A DNA stretch of 64,000 nt from CALARM01 sp036746235 (GCA_036746235.1 DAIOEN010000011.1:1-64000); one strand, 5' to 3'; shown: positions 37,090-47,155, counted from the first letter of the stretch. The notes: generated by a model from the letters alone, not told the origin. Numbers and translations are program-made.

Positions 37090-37299
37090 CTAATTTAATT
37101 TTTTCTTAATTAATATAGAAATAATTTTGAGAAATATAAAACCACATATGAATCCGGAAAAGAAAATGAATTTTATTTGACTAAAACCACCTGTTATACC
37201 AAGTATACCTGTTATTATTGATAATATAATGCAGAGGTAGGATAGATTTCTTGTAACATCTACAAATAATGCAAGTTGTACCTTTGTATTGTCATTCAT
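37090..37299 (-). CDS. Small two-TM membrane protein
   Basis: This 69-residue protein has two hydrophobic helices (LSYLCIILSIITGILGIT and FIFFSGFICGFIFLKIISIL) and a basic tail KKKLN. The ribosome site is GGAGGTGA. It precedes the helical 36776 gene in a likely two-gene operon. Small two-TM proteins next to a soluble partner can be holin-like, toxins or membrane anchors; nothing here decides. Confidence 0.72.
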   Translation of the reverse strand: MNDNTKVQLALFVDVTRNLSYLCIILSIITGILGITGGFSQIKFIFFSGFICGFIFLKIISILIKKKLN

Positions 37300-37391
37300 G
37301 TTATCACCTCCAATAATATTATTTTTTTGTTCATAAGCGGAATGTTCTGTTATACTTTTTATACTATATTTTAGCTCTCTCAGCTTATTTA

Positions 37392-37475
37392 TTATCTCCC
37401 CCTGGTTTTAGCATCTATTTTACCTTCAACCATATTACCTTCTGAATCAATAGCTTTATAGAGAAATGTTGGCAT
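37392..37475 (-). pseudogene. 27-codon remnant of a GspF/PilC N-terminus
   Basis: A short frame begins MPTFLYKAIDSEGNMVEG and continues with KIDAKT before a stop. It matches the conserved opening of type II secretion/type IV pilus inner-membrane proteins (GspF, PilC). A GAAGGTG ribosome site precedes it. The rest of the gene is absent, so this is the truncated 5' end of a lost pilus or secretion gene. Confidence 0.6.
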
Positions 37476-37601
37476 AAATAATACACACCTTCTTTTCATT
37501 AAATATCACTGTACTGTCCCACTAAATTTAGTAGAAACAGGAATGACCATTCCATAATCAGGAATCTTATGGAGTTATGACCTCTTTTTATATTCATTTT
37601 C

Positions 37602-40600
37602 TTAATTTTTATCTGGGACGACAATATTAAAAGCTAATCCAAAGTATTTCACAATTTCTTCATGCTCAGGCTTCCATAAATGATTTTCAATAATCAACCT
37701 GAATATATCAGTAATAAAAGGTGATACCGAATCTCTTATTTCCCTGTTATTCACTACTATAAGAATTGTATTAATACTATCTGATGCAATATTAATAGCA
37801 TACTCTCTATTGTTATGATCTCTAGAATATAATAAAATTAGAATTTGATAACAACTTAAAATGTCTGAATATACCCAAACGTCACCTTCCTGTAAAAGGC
37901 AATTCAAAATTTTTATGGCATTTTTAAAATTTTCTATTGCTTTTTCATGATAATTTAAATGAATAAAAATATTACCTTGATTCATATAGGTGAATGCCAG
38001 TTGGTTTTTCAATTCTCGTCGTCCTTCCTTTATCAACTTTTTCCAGATATCTATTGCATTCCCATACTCATTTACTACCTCTCTATAATTAGTTAAATCT
38101 CTAAACGTATTACCTAGATTTACATGAGTAGATGCCAACTGGCTTTCTAATTCTCGTCGCCCTTCTTTTATCAGTTTTTTCCAAATATCTATTGCACGAT
38201 TAAATTCCTCTATTGCTTCTTCATGACGCTCTAAACCATTAAACGCTATACCTAAATTTCCATAAGCTGTTGCAAGATCATTTCCTATTTCTAATCTTCC
38301 ACTCTCTACAAGACGTTTCCGGATCTCTATTACTCGCTTAAACTCTTTTATTGCCTCTTCATAACGGTTCAATTTACCAAGACTTATACCCAGATTATTA
38401 TAGCCACTTGCCAGTGCATTTTCTAATTCCAGCCATCCTCTACCAATAAGAATTTCCCATGTTTTTATCGCATAATTACATGCAATTATTGACTCTTCGT
38501 AACGAGTCAGGCATTTAAGAGTTATCCCTAAATTATTATAAATTCTTGCCAGTATATCGCCTGTAATCAAAAAACCTTTATCTGTAAGATAATTTAACGT
38601 ACTTATTGCAAGATTATATTCGGTTATTGCTTCATCATAACGATTCAAATTTTTTAATGTTATGCCTCGATTCATATAAACAGATGCCAGAGAATGTCCA
38701 ATCATTAAATTCCCTTCAAACGAGCCTTTATAAATATCTATCGCTCGATTAAATATCAATAATGCATCTTCATATCTGGTTAATTTATCAAGGATTGAGC
38801 CAAGATTCATATAAGCATATGCAAGGTCATATTCAAAATTAAAATCCAATCTTCCAGAATTTACCAGATTACTATAAAACTCTACAGATATAGAACAAAC
38901 TTTAAAAGCCTTCTCGTATTGGGCTTTTTTGCAATAATCTTCTCCCTTCCTCATATACTCTCCTGCTAGCTTCTCATCTATTAAAATACCACGAAGCAAC
39001 CCTTCATCTCCACTCATCTTTGCATGATTAAGAAGTTCTTCCATAAGATATCTCTCAGAAGGGCTATGCCAGTTTACCTCTTTCCAGTTTTCTTTATATT
39101 TCTCAAGTATCTGAGAGGCAAGACTGAAATGTATATTTTTTAAATCATCTCTGTATTTCTCTTTTAAATACTCTTCAAAATCATTATGGGCAATATCATA
39201 GTAAGTCTCTTCTTTCCTATCTGATTTTAGAAACTCGGCGAAATCATACAGAGCAGGGATTACATTTTCTTCCCTGATATGGAGCATATCTCCTATCATT
39301 TCTGTTGTGAGGGGTTGTAACGAAGCAGTAAGGAGGAGAAGCACATCTAAATAATTTTTCTGTCCTACCTGAGAGAATTTTTCCATAACCAGTTTCATAT
39401 AACCAGGATAGAGTTCTTTGTATGAAGGGATACGCTCTGTATCCTTTATAACAATTCCTTCATTTAAAATATTTTTAAAGTGATAGACATAAAGAAATTT
39501 TGACTTTGCTTTATTTATAATACTTTTTATATTCTCTTCTGTCTTTAAATCTTCTCTCAGGTTTTCTTCCAGATATTCTCTTAAAAGAGCCTGATATGAA
39601 GTATTTTGTTCAGGATTTAATGTGAAAGTATAAAAATCTTTCTGCTGTTTTAATTTCACTAAAGATTTTTGAACAAAAGAAGGCACCTCGAATCTGGAAG
39701 TAAAAATAACATAACAGTTTTCAGGAAGTTCAGCCGGGAAAATATCCGGGAGTGAAGGTTCTGCATTATAAGGTTCAGACATGTCATCAAGGCCGTCTAT
39801 GGCTATGATTAATTTGTTAATATAATTTTCCCTTATAAGAGTTTCTGCCCATTTAGTAAAGTTCAGCCTGAGTTTTTCAGGATTCTTAGCAGATTCCAAT
39901 TGTATCTGAACAGAAACCCTTCCTAATTTACTCTTTGCAGCTTCGTCTATATCCATAACAAACTGATGTAGATGGTCATGAAGTTTTCTCTTTATATAGA
40001 AAGAAAGAACCGTAGAATCGCTTATTTCCTTTTCAAGACCCTTTATAAAATGACTTTTTCCTATCCCTCCTTCGGAGATTAGATAGAAATAGCCACTTTT
40101 TAGAGTTAATACCTTTTTCAGTTCTTCATAAAGGAAAAGGGGAGGAATGAATTCCTTTTCGAAAGATCGTGAATAGAGTATATCATTAAGGGTTTTATTT
40201 ATTTCAAAAGCTGTATAAGTAAATTTATAATCTTCAGGTATGAAGTTTTTCAGTTTTTTTATTTCAGGTTCATATACTTCTTTTCTGTCAAATTTATGAC
40301 CTCTGAAGTAGTCAAGAAAATAACATTTCTCTTTTTTGTCGGAATCAAAAAGGAAGATGTCTTTCTGATTACATCCGGGAGCAGGGCATCTTTCAAATCT
40401 CATAAATGGATAAAGAGAAAGGGAGGATAATTCAATACCTATATATTCCTTTGTTACTTTATCATGTGCAGTATGTTCCGGTGTTAACAGAAAATTAATT
40501 CCTTTAATGATGGTTTTCTCTTTATCCTTAAGATTCATTTCCCAGTCTTTAAAGAAATTAAGTTCCTGTCTGAATACATAATCCAGAAAGATTAAATAGT

Positions 40601-41219
40601 CTCTTACATCCTGGAGATAACTGTTTTCATCAAGCCTTAAAGCTCCGTGGCCGAGTAATTCATTTCTCCATGTTATGAAAGGTTTTATCTTTACAGGCTT
40701 TTTCTTGTCTACAGAGGAAGATTTTCTATAATCAATTGTAAAATCGTTATGAAAGAAACGAAGAAAATCACTGAATTTATGTTTATTAATATCCAGATAT
40801 GTTAATTTAGATAATTCCTGTCCCATATTTACCCAGTCTCCGAGAGATATTCCCAAGGGTTTTAGAAGAACAGGCGTTATTTTTTCTTTTTCTTCCTGTT
40901 TACTCAAAGTATTTGTGTAAAAATCCGAAAGTCCAACTGAAACTATTGTTTTTAAAGTTATCTCCACAAGGTCTTTTAACTGAAGCATGGCAGAAACAGG
41001 TTTCCCGGTTTTTAAGATCTCTTTAAGTCTATAGTATTCTCTTGCTATAGGAGTTGGAAATGTAATAAAAACTTCTTCGTAAAATACATAATTATCTGTT
41101 TCCTCAAGGATTAATATCTGTTTACACATATCACAGATAAAACTATTCATAGAAGCTCTTTTTTCTGATACAGGGTCCTGATAAAGAGCACAGTTTTTAT
41201 TCTGACATATATAGGCCAT
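37602..41219 (-). CDS. Zinc-ribbon/HEPN-like STAND NTPase with TPRs
   Basis: About 1205 residues from the ATG at 41219 (AAAGGGA upstream; the longer frame starts with GTG at 41261). Residues 5-33 hold Cys pairs suggesting a zinc ribbon. The HEPN-like domain has LGDW (126-129) and RNELLGH (185-191). The LYP domain (LYPFMRFERCPAPGC) contains a second Cys pair. The ATPase has P-loop EGGIGKSH (about 383-390) and Walker B IIAIDGLDDM, with FTSRF as a sensor-like segment. From about 720 there are at least eight 42-50 residue TPR-like units (LASVYMNRGITLKNLNRYDE). It fits a STAND switch with HEPN-like effector and TPR sensor, here without membrane helices. The Nudix gene lies just upstream. Confidence 0.88.
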   Translation of the reverse strand: MAYICQNKNCALYQDPVSEKRASMNSFICDMCKQILILEETDNYVFYEEVFITFPTPIAREYYRLKEILKTGKPVSAMLQLKDLVEITLKTIVSVGLSDFYTNTLSKQEEKEKITPVLLKPLGISLGDWVNMGQELSKLTYLDINKHKFSDFLRFFHNDFTIDYRKSSSVDKKKPVKIKPFITWRNELLGHGALRLDENSYLQDVRDYLIFLDYVFRQELNFFKDWEMNLKDKEKTIIKGINFLLTPEHTAHDKVTKEYIGIELSSLSLYPFMRFERCPAPGCNQKDIFLFDSDKKEKCYFLDYFRGHKFDRKEVYEPEIKKLKNFIPEDYKFTYTAFEINKTLNDILYSRSFEKEFIPPLFLYEELKKVLTLKSGYFYLISEGGIGKSHFIKGLEKEISDSTVLSFYIKRKLHDHLHQFVMDIDEAAKSKLGRVSVQIQLESAKNPEKLRLNFTKWAETLIRENYINKLIIAIDGLDDMSEPYNAEPSLPDIFPAELPENCYVIFTSRFEVPSFVQKSLVKLKQQKDFYTFTLNPEQNTSYQALLREYLEENLREDLKTEENIKSIINKAKSKFLYVYHFKNILNEGIVIKDTERIPSYKELYPGYMKLVMEKFSQVGQKNYLDVLLLLTASLQPLTTEMIGDMLHIREENVIPALYDFAEFLKSDRKEETYYDIAHNDFEEYLKEKYRDDLKNIHFSLASQILEKYKENWKEVNWHSPSERYLMEELLNHAKMSGDEGLLRGILIDEKLAGEYMRKGEDYCKKAQYEKAFKVCSISVEFYSNLVNSGRLDFNFEYDLAYAYMNLGSILDKLTRYEDALLIFNRAIDIYKGSFEGNLMIGHSLASVYMNRGITLKNLNRYDEAITEYNLAISTLNYLTDKGFLITGDILARIYNNLGITLKCLTRYEESIIACNYAIKTWEILIGRGWLELENALASGYNNLGISLGKLNRYEEAIKEFKRVIEIRKRLVESGRLEIGNDLATAYGNLGIAFNGLERHEEAIEEFNRAIDIWKKLIKEGRRELESQLASTHVNLGNTFRDLTNYREVVNEYGNAIDIWKKLIKEGRRELKNQLAFTYMNQGNIFIHLNYHEKAIENFKNAIKILNCLLQEGDVWVYSDILSCYQILILLYSRDHNNREYAINIASDSINTILIVVNNREIRDSVSPFITDIFRLIIENHLWKPEHEEIVKYFGLAFNIVVPDKN

Positions 41220-41265
41220 AAAATCCCTTTCTTTCAGTATTTTCTTTATTAATTCTACCACATTT

Positions 41266-41697
41266 TCATATAATCTCTAATTTTTTAAACCAGTAATCCC
41301 ATACAGGTTCAAGGGGAAGCTCACCAATCTCATCTCTTTCGTACCAGCCGATAGACTTTGTTTCATTTTCATTTTTTACTATTTCACCAGAAACTTCACC
41401 TTCAAAGAAATACCAGTAATGAAGGTCAGCTCCCTTACTGCACCAGTTCCAGTCTATTTCTTCTTCATAAAGTAATCTGTAATTTTTAAGAATTAACCCG
41501 CTTTCTTCCTTAACTTCCCTTACAAGGGCCTCTGTTTCATTTTCTCCTTCATCAATATGGCCGGCTATTCCTGCAAAGCCATAGGGGGGATTTGCTCTGT
41601 CTATAAGCAGGTATTTATTGTCTTTTCTTATAATAATACCAACTGAATAATGTATGGTCTGCCCTGTAGAAGATAGGCCAGACAGAGGTTTTGCCAT
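41266..41697 (-). CDS. Nudix hydrolase
   Basis: This 143-residue protein has a complete Nudix box: GHIDEGENETEALVREVKEE followed by SGL, matching G-x5-E-x7-REUxEExGU. The Nudix fold is otherwise ordinary, with no extra domain. The substrate is a nucleoside diphosphate linked to another moiety and cannot be named from sequence. It lies between the zinc-ribbon membrane protein gene and the HEPN-like STAND gene on the same strand. Within this context it might process a nucleotide signal or a damaged nucleotide; that is speculation. Confidence 0.92.
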   Translation of the reverse strand: MAKPLSGLSSTGQTIHYSVGIIIRKDNKYLLIDRANPPYGFAGIAGHIDEGENETEALVREVKEESGLILKNYRLLYEEEIDWNWCSKGADLHYWYFFEGEVSGEIVKNENETKSIGWYERDEIGELPLEPVWDYWFKKLEII

Positions 41698-41717
41698 TTT
41701 TATACACCACCTTCATA

Positions 41718-43070
41718 TTAAGAAATTACTGTTGTATTGGAACAGTAAGGGCAGAATTTAAATGTTGATTTGATTGATTGGCCGCATTTTTTACAGGAAA
41801 TTAGCTCTTCTTTATCACTTTTTCCTGAAGTTAACTCTTTTTTGGGATGATCTTTGTAGGTTATTTCCATATATTTTTCCATCAGTTTTTTTGTAACAGA
41901 AAGGCTGACTTTTTTACCTTCTTCATTATTAATACATTCCAGGACTCCTGATACGCCGGCAATTTTATTAATTCCCGATTTTTCTGCAAAATCACTCTGT
42001 AATTTTAATAAATAATAACAGAGATTATACTTATTTGCTGAAATATAATTATTATATTCGGAATTAAGAGAAGCCAGGCCCAGGCCTGTTATTCCTGCTG
42101 CTACCAATCCAATTATTTCTACAATCATTGAAACAGGAAGCAATGGAGTTATAGCTAGAAGCAGAAAGATAAAACAAATTATTCCGATAGTCTTTAATTG
42201 CTTCCACTTTTTCTTAATTTTTTCTTTAAGCACTGCAAGTTCATCAAAAAGTTTTTTGAAATTGGTCGGAAACTCTCCTGTTACGTTCCTGCCCTGTGAT
42301 ACTGCACATACTATATTTCTGTAAGGAATATCATCAACTTTATATTTAAAAACCCATACAGGACAATAAATTATAGAAGTTTTTTTACTTTCAATCCTGG
42401 AATTTACATTGTCCAGTTGTTCAACCAGTTTATTACATGCCTCTTTTATCTTCCTCTTAATCTGGCCTTCTCCCTCATCTTCCCAGGCTTTATCTGAAGT
42501 CATACCGGGAATTTCTAGAGCAAATCTCTGATCTAAATCATCACTGCTTAAAAGTGGATTTTTTTTATTGACAGGAGGAGGCATGAATGCTGAAATCTCG
42601 CTGTTTTTAAGAGCATTTGATTCAGCAAGAAAAGCAGTATGATTGCCGAAATACTGACCATTCTGAGGAATCCATTCACTGTAAGATTCGTTTTCATATT
42701 TTTCTGTTGATTTATTCCATACCTGCCTTGATTTACTGACAGAATTCTTTCCCATCCAGTTAGCAGTAACTGCACATTCAAAACAATAAACAGGAAACAT
42801 AACCCCTCTGGGTTGTAATTTTGAGATTATACTTTCAGCCTGATCGTGGATAAATTTCTTTCCATTAATAGCCTTCATCAATTGTTTTTTTGCATCTTCT
42901 TCTGTTATATTTACAGGTAAAGTGAAACTGTCAGGTTCTAGAGAATTTGTCTGCCCTTCGAATTCGACTAAATAAGTAGAACCGCAGTATTCACAGTCTA
43001 AAGATTTCATAGAGAAATTTCTCTTAAGATTTGAGCCGCAGGTCTGACATTTAAGGCATATTAACTTCAT
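41718..43070 (-). CDS. Zinc-ribbon membrane protein
   Basis: About 450 residues from the ATG at 43070 (AAAGGA 12 bases upstream); an ATG at 43082 is too close to that site. An N-terminal zinc ribbon (CLKCQTC ... CEYC) is followed by a mixed domain with WNKSTEKYENESYSEW, then two or three hydrophobic helices near 295-345 (TIGIICFIFLLLAI, IVEIIGLVAAGITGLGLASL). A second zinc ribbon closes the protein (CKKCGQSI ... CPYC). This looks like the DNA-directed-RNA-polymerase-subunit/TFIIB-like zinc-ribbon membrane proteins whose function is unknown. The downstream Nudix start is 21 bp away. Confidence 0.8.
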   Translation of the reverse strand: MKLICLKCQTCGSNLKRNFSMKSLDCEYCGSTYLVEFEGQTNSLEPDSFTLPVNITEEDAKKQLMKAINGKKFIHDQAESIISKLQPRGVMFPVYCFECAVTANWMGKNSVSKSRQVWNKSTEKYENESYSEWIPQNGQYFGNHTAFLAESNALKNSEISAFMPPPVNKKNPLLSSDDLDQRFALEIPGMTSDKAWEDEGEGQIKRKIKEACNKLVEQLDNVNSRIESKKTSIIYCPVWVFKYKVDDIPYRNIVCAVSQGRNVTGEFPTNFKKLFDELAVLKEKIKKKWKQLKTIGIICFIFLLLAITPLLPVSMIVEIIGLVAAGITGLGLASLNSEYNNYISANKYNLCYYLLKLQSDFAEKSGINKIAGVSGVLECINNEEGKKVSLSVTKKLMEKYMEITYKDHPKKELTSGKSDKEELISCKKCGQSIKSTFKFCPYCSNTTVIS

Positions 43071-43188
43071 AACAACTATCATTCCTTTCTCTTATGTCTC
43101 TTAATGGAAATAACTTAAATTTTTAAATTACCGCTAAAATTACTGCATGTTCCAGTTTTCCTGTCATAACAAATAATCTCCTTTATTT

Positions 43189-46100
43189 TTACTCTGTAAA
43201 ATTCCTCTTAACCCATTCTATTTCATCATCTCTTGTATGTAAATTGCCTTTTTCTTTCTCTTCTTTGAGGTTTTTTAAGATTTTTCCCATAACCGGCCCT
43301 TCTTTATAGCCCATTATTTTCAGATCATTACCGGTAAGAAGAGGTTTAAATTTCTGTTCATTTATTTCGCTTACATCAATCCTTACGGCTCTGACAAAAA
43401 GATTTTTAAGCTTATCAATCCCTTCAGTCTGTGACTTCTCTCCTTTACTTGACATCAAATCTGCCAGAGACAGCACCATCAGTTCCGGCAAATTATATGA
43501 AGCCTGATTTACGAGACGTTTTAAAGCAGAATCTGTTACTTCCGGTATATGAAGCAGATCTAAAAATCTTTTATGCATTCCCGTAAGAGAAGAAATAAAT
43601 TCTATATCAGGTAAATTAACTTCTTCATTCCAGTTCATAAATCCCGGCAGGATTGTTCTTACTATTTCCTCACCTTTAGTTTCATGGCCTGTAAATTTAA
43701 CACTCCCCTTTTCTTCCGTTACTGTAAAAGGTTTCCCCGAGTCATGGAACAGTGCTGTCAGTAATAGCAGTTTCTGTCTCAGAGGAACCTGTAAAAATGA
43801 TTTATATTCCTTTATGACTTCTTCCGGCAAAAAATCTTCCGGCCTTTCCAGGATATTTTTGACAGTGGCACAGACTGTAAGTGTATGTTCCCATGCATCA
43901 AGATGATGGTAACCTCCCTGGTAAAGATTTTTTAGATTTTTTAAAGGAGGGATTATTCTCAATATATATTCTTCTCTGTTAATATCCTTTACCCATATGG
44001 CCTTATCTCCTGTGTTATCAAGGATTAAATCTTCTTTAAGGATGTTCGCTATATTATCCAGAGCCGGAGGAAAAAGAAGGGAATTAATCCATTCGGCAGG
44101 TTCTTCATCTTCAGTTAAATATTTGCGGCTTTGAAGTTCCTGGAAAAGATTTTTTAATTTTTCTTCTGTTATATTCCTTATTTTTTCTGTGAGTATCCTG
44201 TTCTTTTTATCTTTTTCCATAGAAACAGGGAGAAGTCTTAAATTAAATAAAAGATTTACTTCCTGAATGGAACCTGTATTGAAGACTCTGGCACACAGAG
44301 TATTACGAAATTCTATTTCCCACAGCTTCAGTGAAGCAATCATATCTTCAGGGTTTATGAAACGTTCCTTTATATTATTCAATCTTTCTTTGAGCACTTG
44401 GATTATCCATGGGAAATTATTGAATCTTTTTATAATTTTTTTGATTTTTCCATGAAAATTTTCCGGAATATTAACCTCTTTTTTTATAATATCCTTAATT
44501 TTCTCTCCTTTTAAGGGAGGAATAGCCATAATTTTCATGGGCAACGCTCTGAACCTGTCAGGATGAGTTACTTCCTGCCTCATAATATATGGTATTTTCC
44601 TTGAAAAGATGAAGAAGTCAGGTTTTCTCACATTCTCAAAAAAGGATTTCATAAAATTATATTCAAGTGTTTTATGGTCGGCCAGAGGAAGTTCATGCAT
44701 GTTATCAAATATGAAGAAGAAGCCTTCACGATTTAAACAGTCAAAGAGAGCCTTCCACTGGCTTTCTACTATTTCTACTTCCATGAGAATCTTGTTGTAA
44801 TAGTAGTAATTTCCGCTGGCTGCTATAAATTTTGTCAGCAATACTATAAATTCTTCTATATCGGTATTTTTAGTAAAAGAAAAAGCAAATATACGATGTT
44901 CTTTTACATTATAGTCTTTCTTAATGGTTTTTATCATCTGTGCCGCTGCTTCAGTTTTTCCGCTCCCTGCAGGGCCTATAATGAGACGGACAGGATGTGT
45001 TTCATCGGATTTACTTACAAGTTCAGATATAAATTCTTCTCTGTAATTGTTTCTCTGAGCCTCAGGAATAGTATTTGTAAGGAATTTTTTATAATGAGGT
45101 CTGGCTAGGATAGATGGAAGATGTTTATCTTCGTCAAAAATTTCTATTGCCTTATCCAGGAGAGGATTATAGGCCTGTTCTTTATAATCAAAATCAAGAT
45201 GAATATTTAGATTATGGCTTTCAAGATAGTCCCTCATATAATAGTAATGATATTTTACTTCATTTGCAGACATGATATAAAAATTTTCCGGCTCGAAATC
45301 ATGTCTGGCAAAATCTTTAATCTCTTTTACAAGATCGTGAGAGAGCAATTTGTAAACAATTCTGTTATCCAGAAACCATGTTTTTTCTATGGATAAATGT
45401 TTTAGATAATGTTCTTTCTGATGTTTCAGGTAATTAATAAAGGTTCTTTTTTCTTCCAGTATTTTATTTAATATTTCTATGCTCTCCGGCATAACAGAAA
45501 GTTCTCTGAGATTTGCTATCTGAGCTTCCGTTTCTTCTATGAGGCGTCTGTTGTTGTCTAACTGTACACGGGAAAGCCATATGGAACCTGCTCTGGAATA
45601 CTGGGTGTCAAAGGAATCCAGAAAACGCAGAATAGCAGGTATGATAACTATATTGACTTTTACTCCGTTAAAGGTTGCCCCCTGGGGATATCTGTCATTG
45701 AGTGATGGAATATCTTCGAATGGTTTTCCACCTTTTTCTTTAAGTATCCTGCCATCTGTTTCATGAATTACGGCTCTATTATGATGGTGAAGAGCCATTA
45801 GAGCAATGAGCTTTTTTTCTTCTTCATCAAGAGTGGGGAAGAGGTTTGCCGGATCTCCCTGCTGGTGATAGGACATTAAGAATTCATATGATAATAATCC
45901 ATGCCTTTCTCTTATACTATGGAGATCATGGGCATTTTTTGTTTTAATATCTGCCATGCCGACATCATGAAGAAATATGCCTCCAATAAGAATGAAAAGT
46001 TCTTCTGCATTCAATGGAAGTTTATGGAAGTCTTCTTTTAAATTTTTTCCTTCATAAAGGGGAAGAAGTAAATCTGCTGCAAGGTTTATCATATTTGATA

Positions 46101-46311
46101 TGTGAATAGTTCCATGATCTGCCATTTCTTTGTATCTGTTAAATTTATCTACATGCATGGAAATATAATTTTTCCAGAGTGGTACAAGGGCTGCCCTTAT
46201 TTTATATCTTCTCTCAAGACGTTCTTCTGCTAGTCCTTTTTCTACTTCATACTTTGATAATCTATCTATTGTGTCTAAAATTTCCGAAAGGCCGGGATAA
46301 TGTTCTAACAT
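43189..46311 (-). CDS. HD domain - P-loop NTPase - HD domain protein
   Basis: In this 1040-residue protein the N-terminal HD phosphohydrolase domain has MADHGTIHISN (H66), LHDVGMAD (HD at 115-116) and a later HHHNRAVIH. A STAND-like ATPase follows with P-loop GPAGSGKTEAA (about 446-456) and Walker B GFFFIFDNMHEL. A second HD domain lies near 800-885 (HHLDAWEHTLTVC, LFHDSGKPFTV, FTGHETKGEEIV), resembling those in tRNA nucleotidyltransferases. HD domains hydrolyse phosphate esters, often nucleotides or cyclic nucleotides. The NTPase between two HD domains suggests a switch controlling nucleotide hydrolysis. The ribosome site is AAGGAGG. It differs from the HEPN-like STAND proteins around it in effector but not in plan. 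Confidence 0.85.
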   Translation of the reverse strand: MLEHYPGLSEILDTIDRLSKYEVEKGLAEERLERRYKIRAALVPLWKNYISMHVDKFNRYKEMADHGTIHISNMINLAADLLLPLYEGKNLKEDFHKLPLNAEELFILIGGIFLHDVGMADIKTKNAHDLHSIRERHGLLSYEFLMSYHQQGDPANLFPTLDEEEKKLIALMALHHHNRAVIHETDGRILKEKGGKPFEDIPSLNDRYPQGATFNGVKVNIVIIPAILRFLDSFDTQYSRAGSIWLSRVQLDNNRRLIEETEAQIANLRELSVMPESIEILNKILEEKRTFINYLKHQKEHYLKHLSIEKTWFLDNRIVYKLLSHDLVKEIKDFARHDFEPENFYIMSANEVKYHYYYMRDYLESHNLNIHLDFDYKEQAYNPLLDKAIEIFDEDKHLPSILARPHYKKFLTNTIPEAQRNNYREEFISELVSKSDETHPVRLIIGPAGSGKTEAAAQMIKTIKKDYNVKEHRIFAFSFTKNTDIEEFIVLLTKFIAASGNYYYYNKILMEVEIVESQWKALFDCLNREGFFFIFDNMHELPLADHKTLEYNFMKSFFENVRKPDFFIFSRKIPYIMRQEVTHPDRFRALPMKIMAIPPLKGEKIKDIIKKEVNIPENFHGKIKKIIKRFNNFPWIIQVLKERLNNIKERFINPEDMIASLKLWEIEFRNTLCARVFNTGSIQEVNLLFNLRLLPVSMEKDKKNRILTEKIRNITEEKLKNLFQELQSRKYLTEDEEPAEWINSLLFPPALDNIANILKEDLILDNTGDKAIWVKDINREEYILRIIPPLKNLKNLYQGGYHHLDAWEHTLTVCATVKNILERPEDFLPEEVIKEYKSFLQVPLRQKLLLLTALFHDSGKPFTVTEEKGSVKFTGHETKGEEIVRTILPGFMNWNEEVNLPDIEFISSLTGMHKRFLDLLHIPEVTDSALKRLVNQASYNLPELMVLSLADLMSSKGEKSQTEGIDKLKNLFVRAVRIDVSEINEQKFKPLLTGNDLKIMGYKEGPVMGKILKNLKEEKEKGNLHTRDDEIEWVKRNFTE

Positions 46312-46366
46312 GGTATTCCTCCTTGCAAAATTATAGTTATTTAATAGAATATTCTATAATCTGAAA

Positions 46367-47122
46367 TTATATTTCATATATTTTTTCTTCTTCAATTTTC
46401 TTCCACGCTTTTCTTCTGTTATCTGAGGCAAGAGAAAGATCAGGGTCTTTTTCTAATGCTTTATTATAAAACTTAACAGCTTCTTCATAATTTCCACTCC
46501 TGTAATATTCGTTCCCACTGTTGTTCAATTCAACTGCTTCCTTCTTTTCCTTTTTCTCCCATGCTTTTTTTCTGTTATCTGAGGCAAGAGAAAGATCAGG
46601 GTCTTTTTCTAATGCTTTATCATAAAATTTAACAGCTTCTTCATAATTTCCACTCCTGTAATATTCGTTCCCACTGTTGTTCAATTCAACTGCTTCCTTC
46701 TTTTCCTTTATAAGTTCTTTTCTATATTCTTCATTGTTTCTTATGTTTTTCTCTTCTTTAGAAGAGAGCATAACTAGATAAAAATATGCTTTTTCATGCA
46801 TTATAGGTTTGCTTCTTGTATCTGAAGTTATAACCAGGTCAAGAGCTAAATGGCTTATTTTTTCAACATGTTTATCAGCAAGTTCACATGCTACATATGC
46901 ATTTATATATGGCTCTTGATTAGAAACAGGTGGGTACATTATCAATGAACCCGGATATTCCCGAGAAAATTTCAGAGCGTCTTGTTGCTCAGTAAACATC
47001 CGGGAAACTATCATTTTACAATCTACATTTATATTCCCTGCATTGTCCTGTGAGAGTGATTTTGAGCAATATTTTTGAATTGCATAAGCATTACATACCA
47101 ATAACCATTTCCCAAATTTCAT
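46367..47122 (-). CDS. TPR protein with duplicated repeat
   Basis: This 251-residue protein has an N-terminal domain of about 130 residues I do not recognise (MKFGKWLLVCNAYAIQKYC, YPPVSNQEPYINAYVACEL), then two nearly identical 52-residue TPR units (LNNSGNEYYRSGNYEEAVKF, YDKALEKDPD) joined by a charged coil. It is 33 bp after the end of the AAA/nuclease gene's upstream region and has ribosome site AAGGAGG. It may be an accessory to the HD-NTPase-HD protein, whose start is 55 bp downstream on the same strand. Confidence 0.78.
   Translation of the reverse strand: MKFGKWLLVCNAYAIQKYCSKSLSQDNAGNINVDCKMIVSRMFTEQQDALKFSREYPGSLIMYPPVSNQEPYINAYVACELADKHVEKISHLALDLVITSDTRSKPIMHEKAYFYLVMLSSKEEKNIRNNEEYRKELIKEKKEAVELNNSGNEYYRSGNYEEAVKFYDKALEKDPDLSLASDNRKKAWEKKEKKEAVELNNSGNEYYRSGNYEEAVKFYNKALEKDPDLSLASDNRRKAWKKIEEEKIYEI
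46391..46701 (-). repeat. 156-bp tandem duplication in the TPR gene
   Basis: Two copies of a 156-bp unit encode the two TPRs. They are almost identical at DNA level (YDKALEKD against YNKALEKD), so the duplication is recent. It is a separate event from the 276-bp repeats in the beta-helix gene. Confidence 0.85.
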
Positions 47123-47155
47123 ATAATTATCCTCCTTTATTATAATCCACCTGTT

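Noticed and set aside
37505..37545. Sequence resembling an insertion-sequence end (CTGTCCCACTAAATTTAGTAG)
   Set aside because: Only one end is seen, with a short palindrome and no transposase or matching partner nearby.
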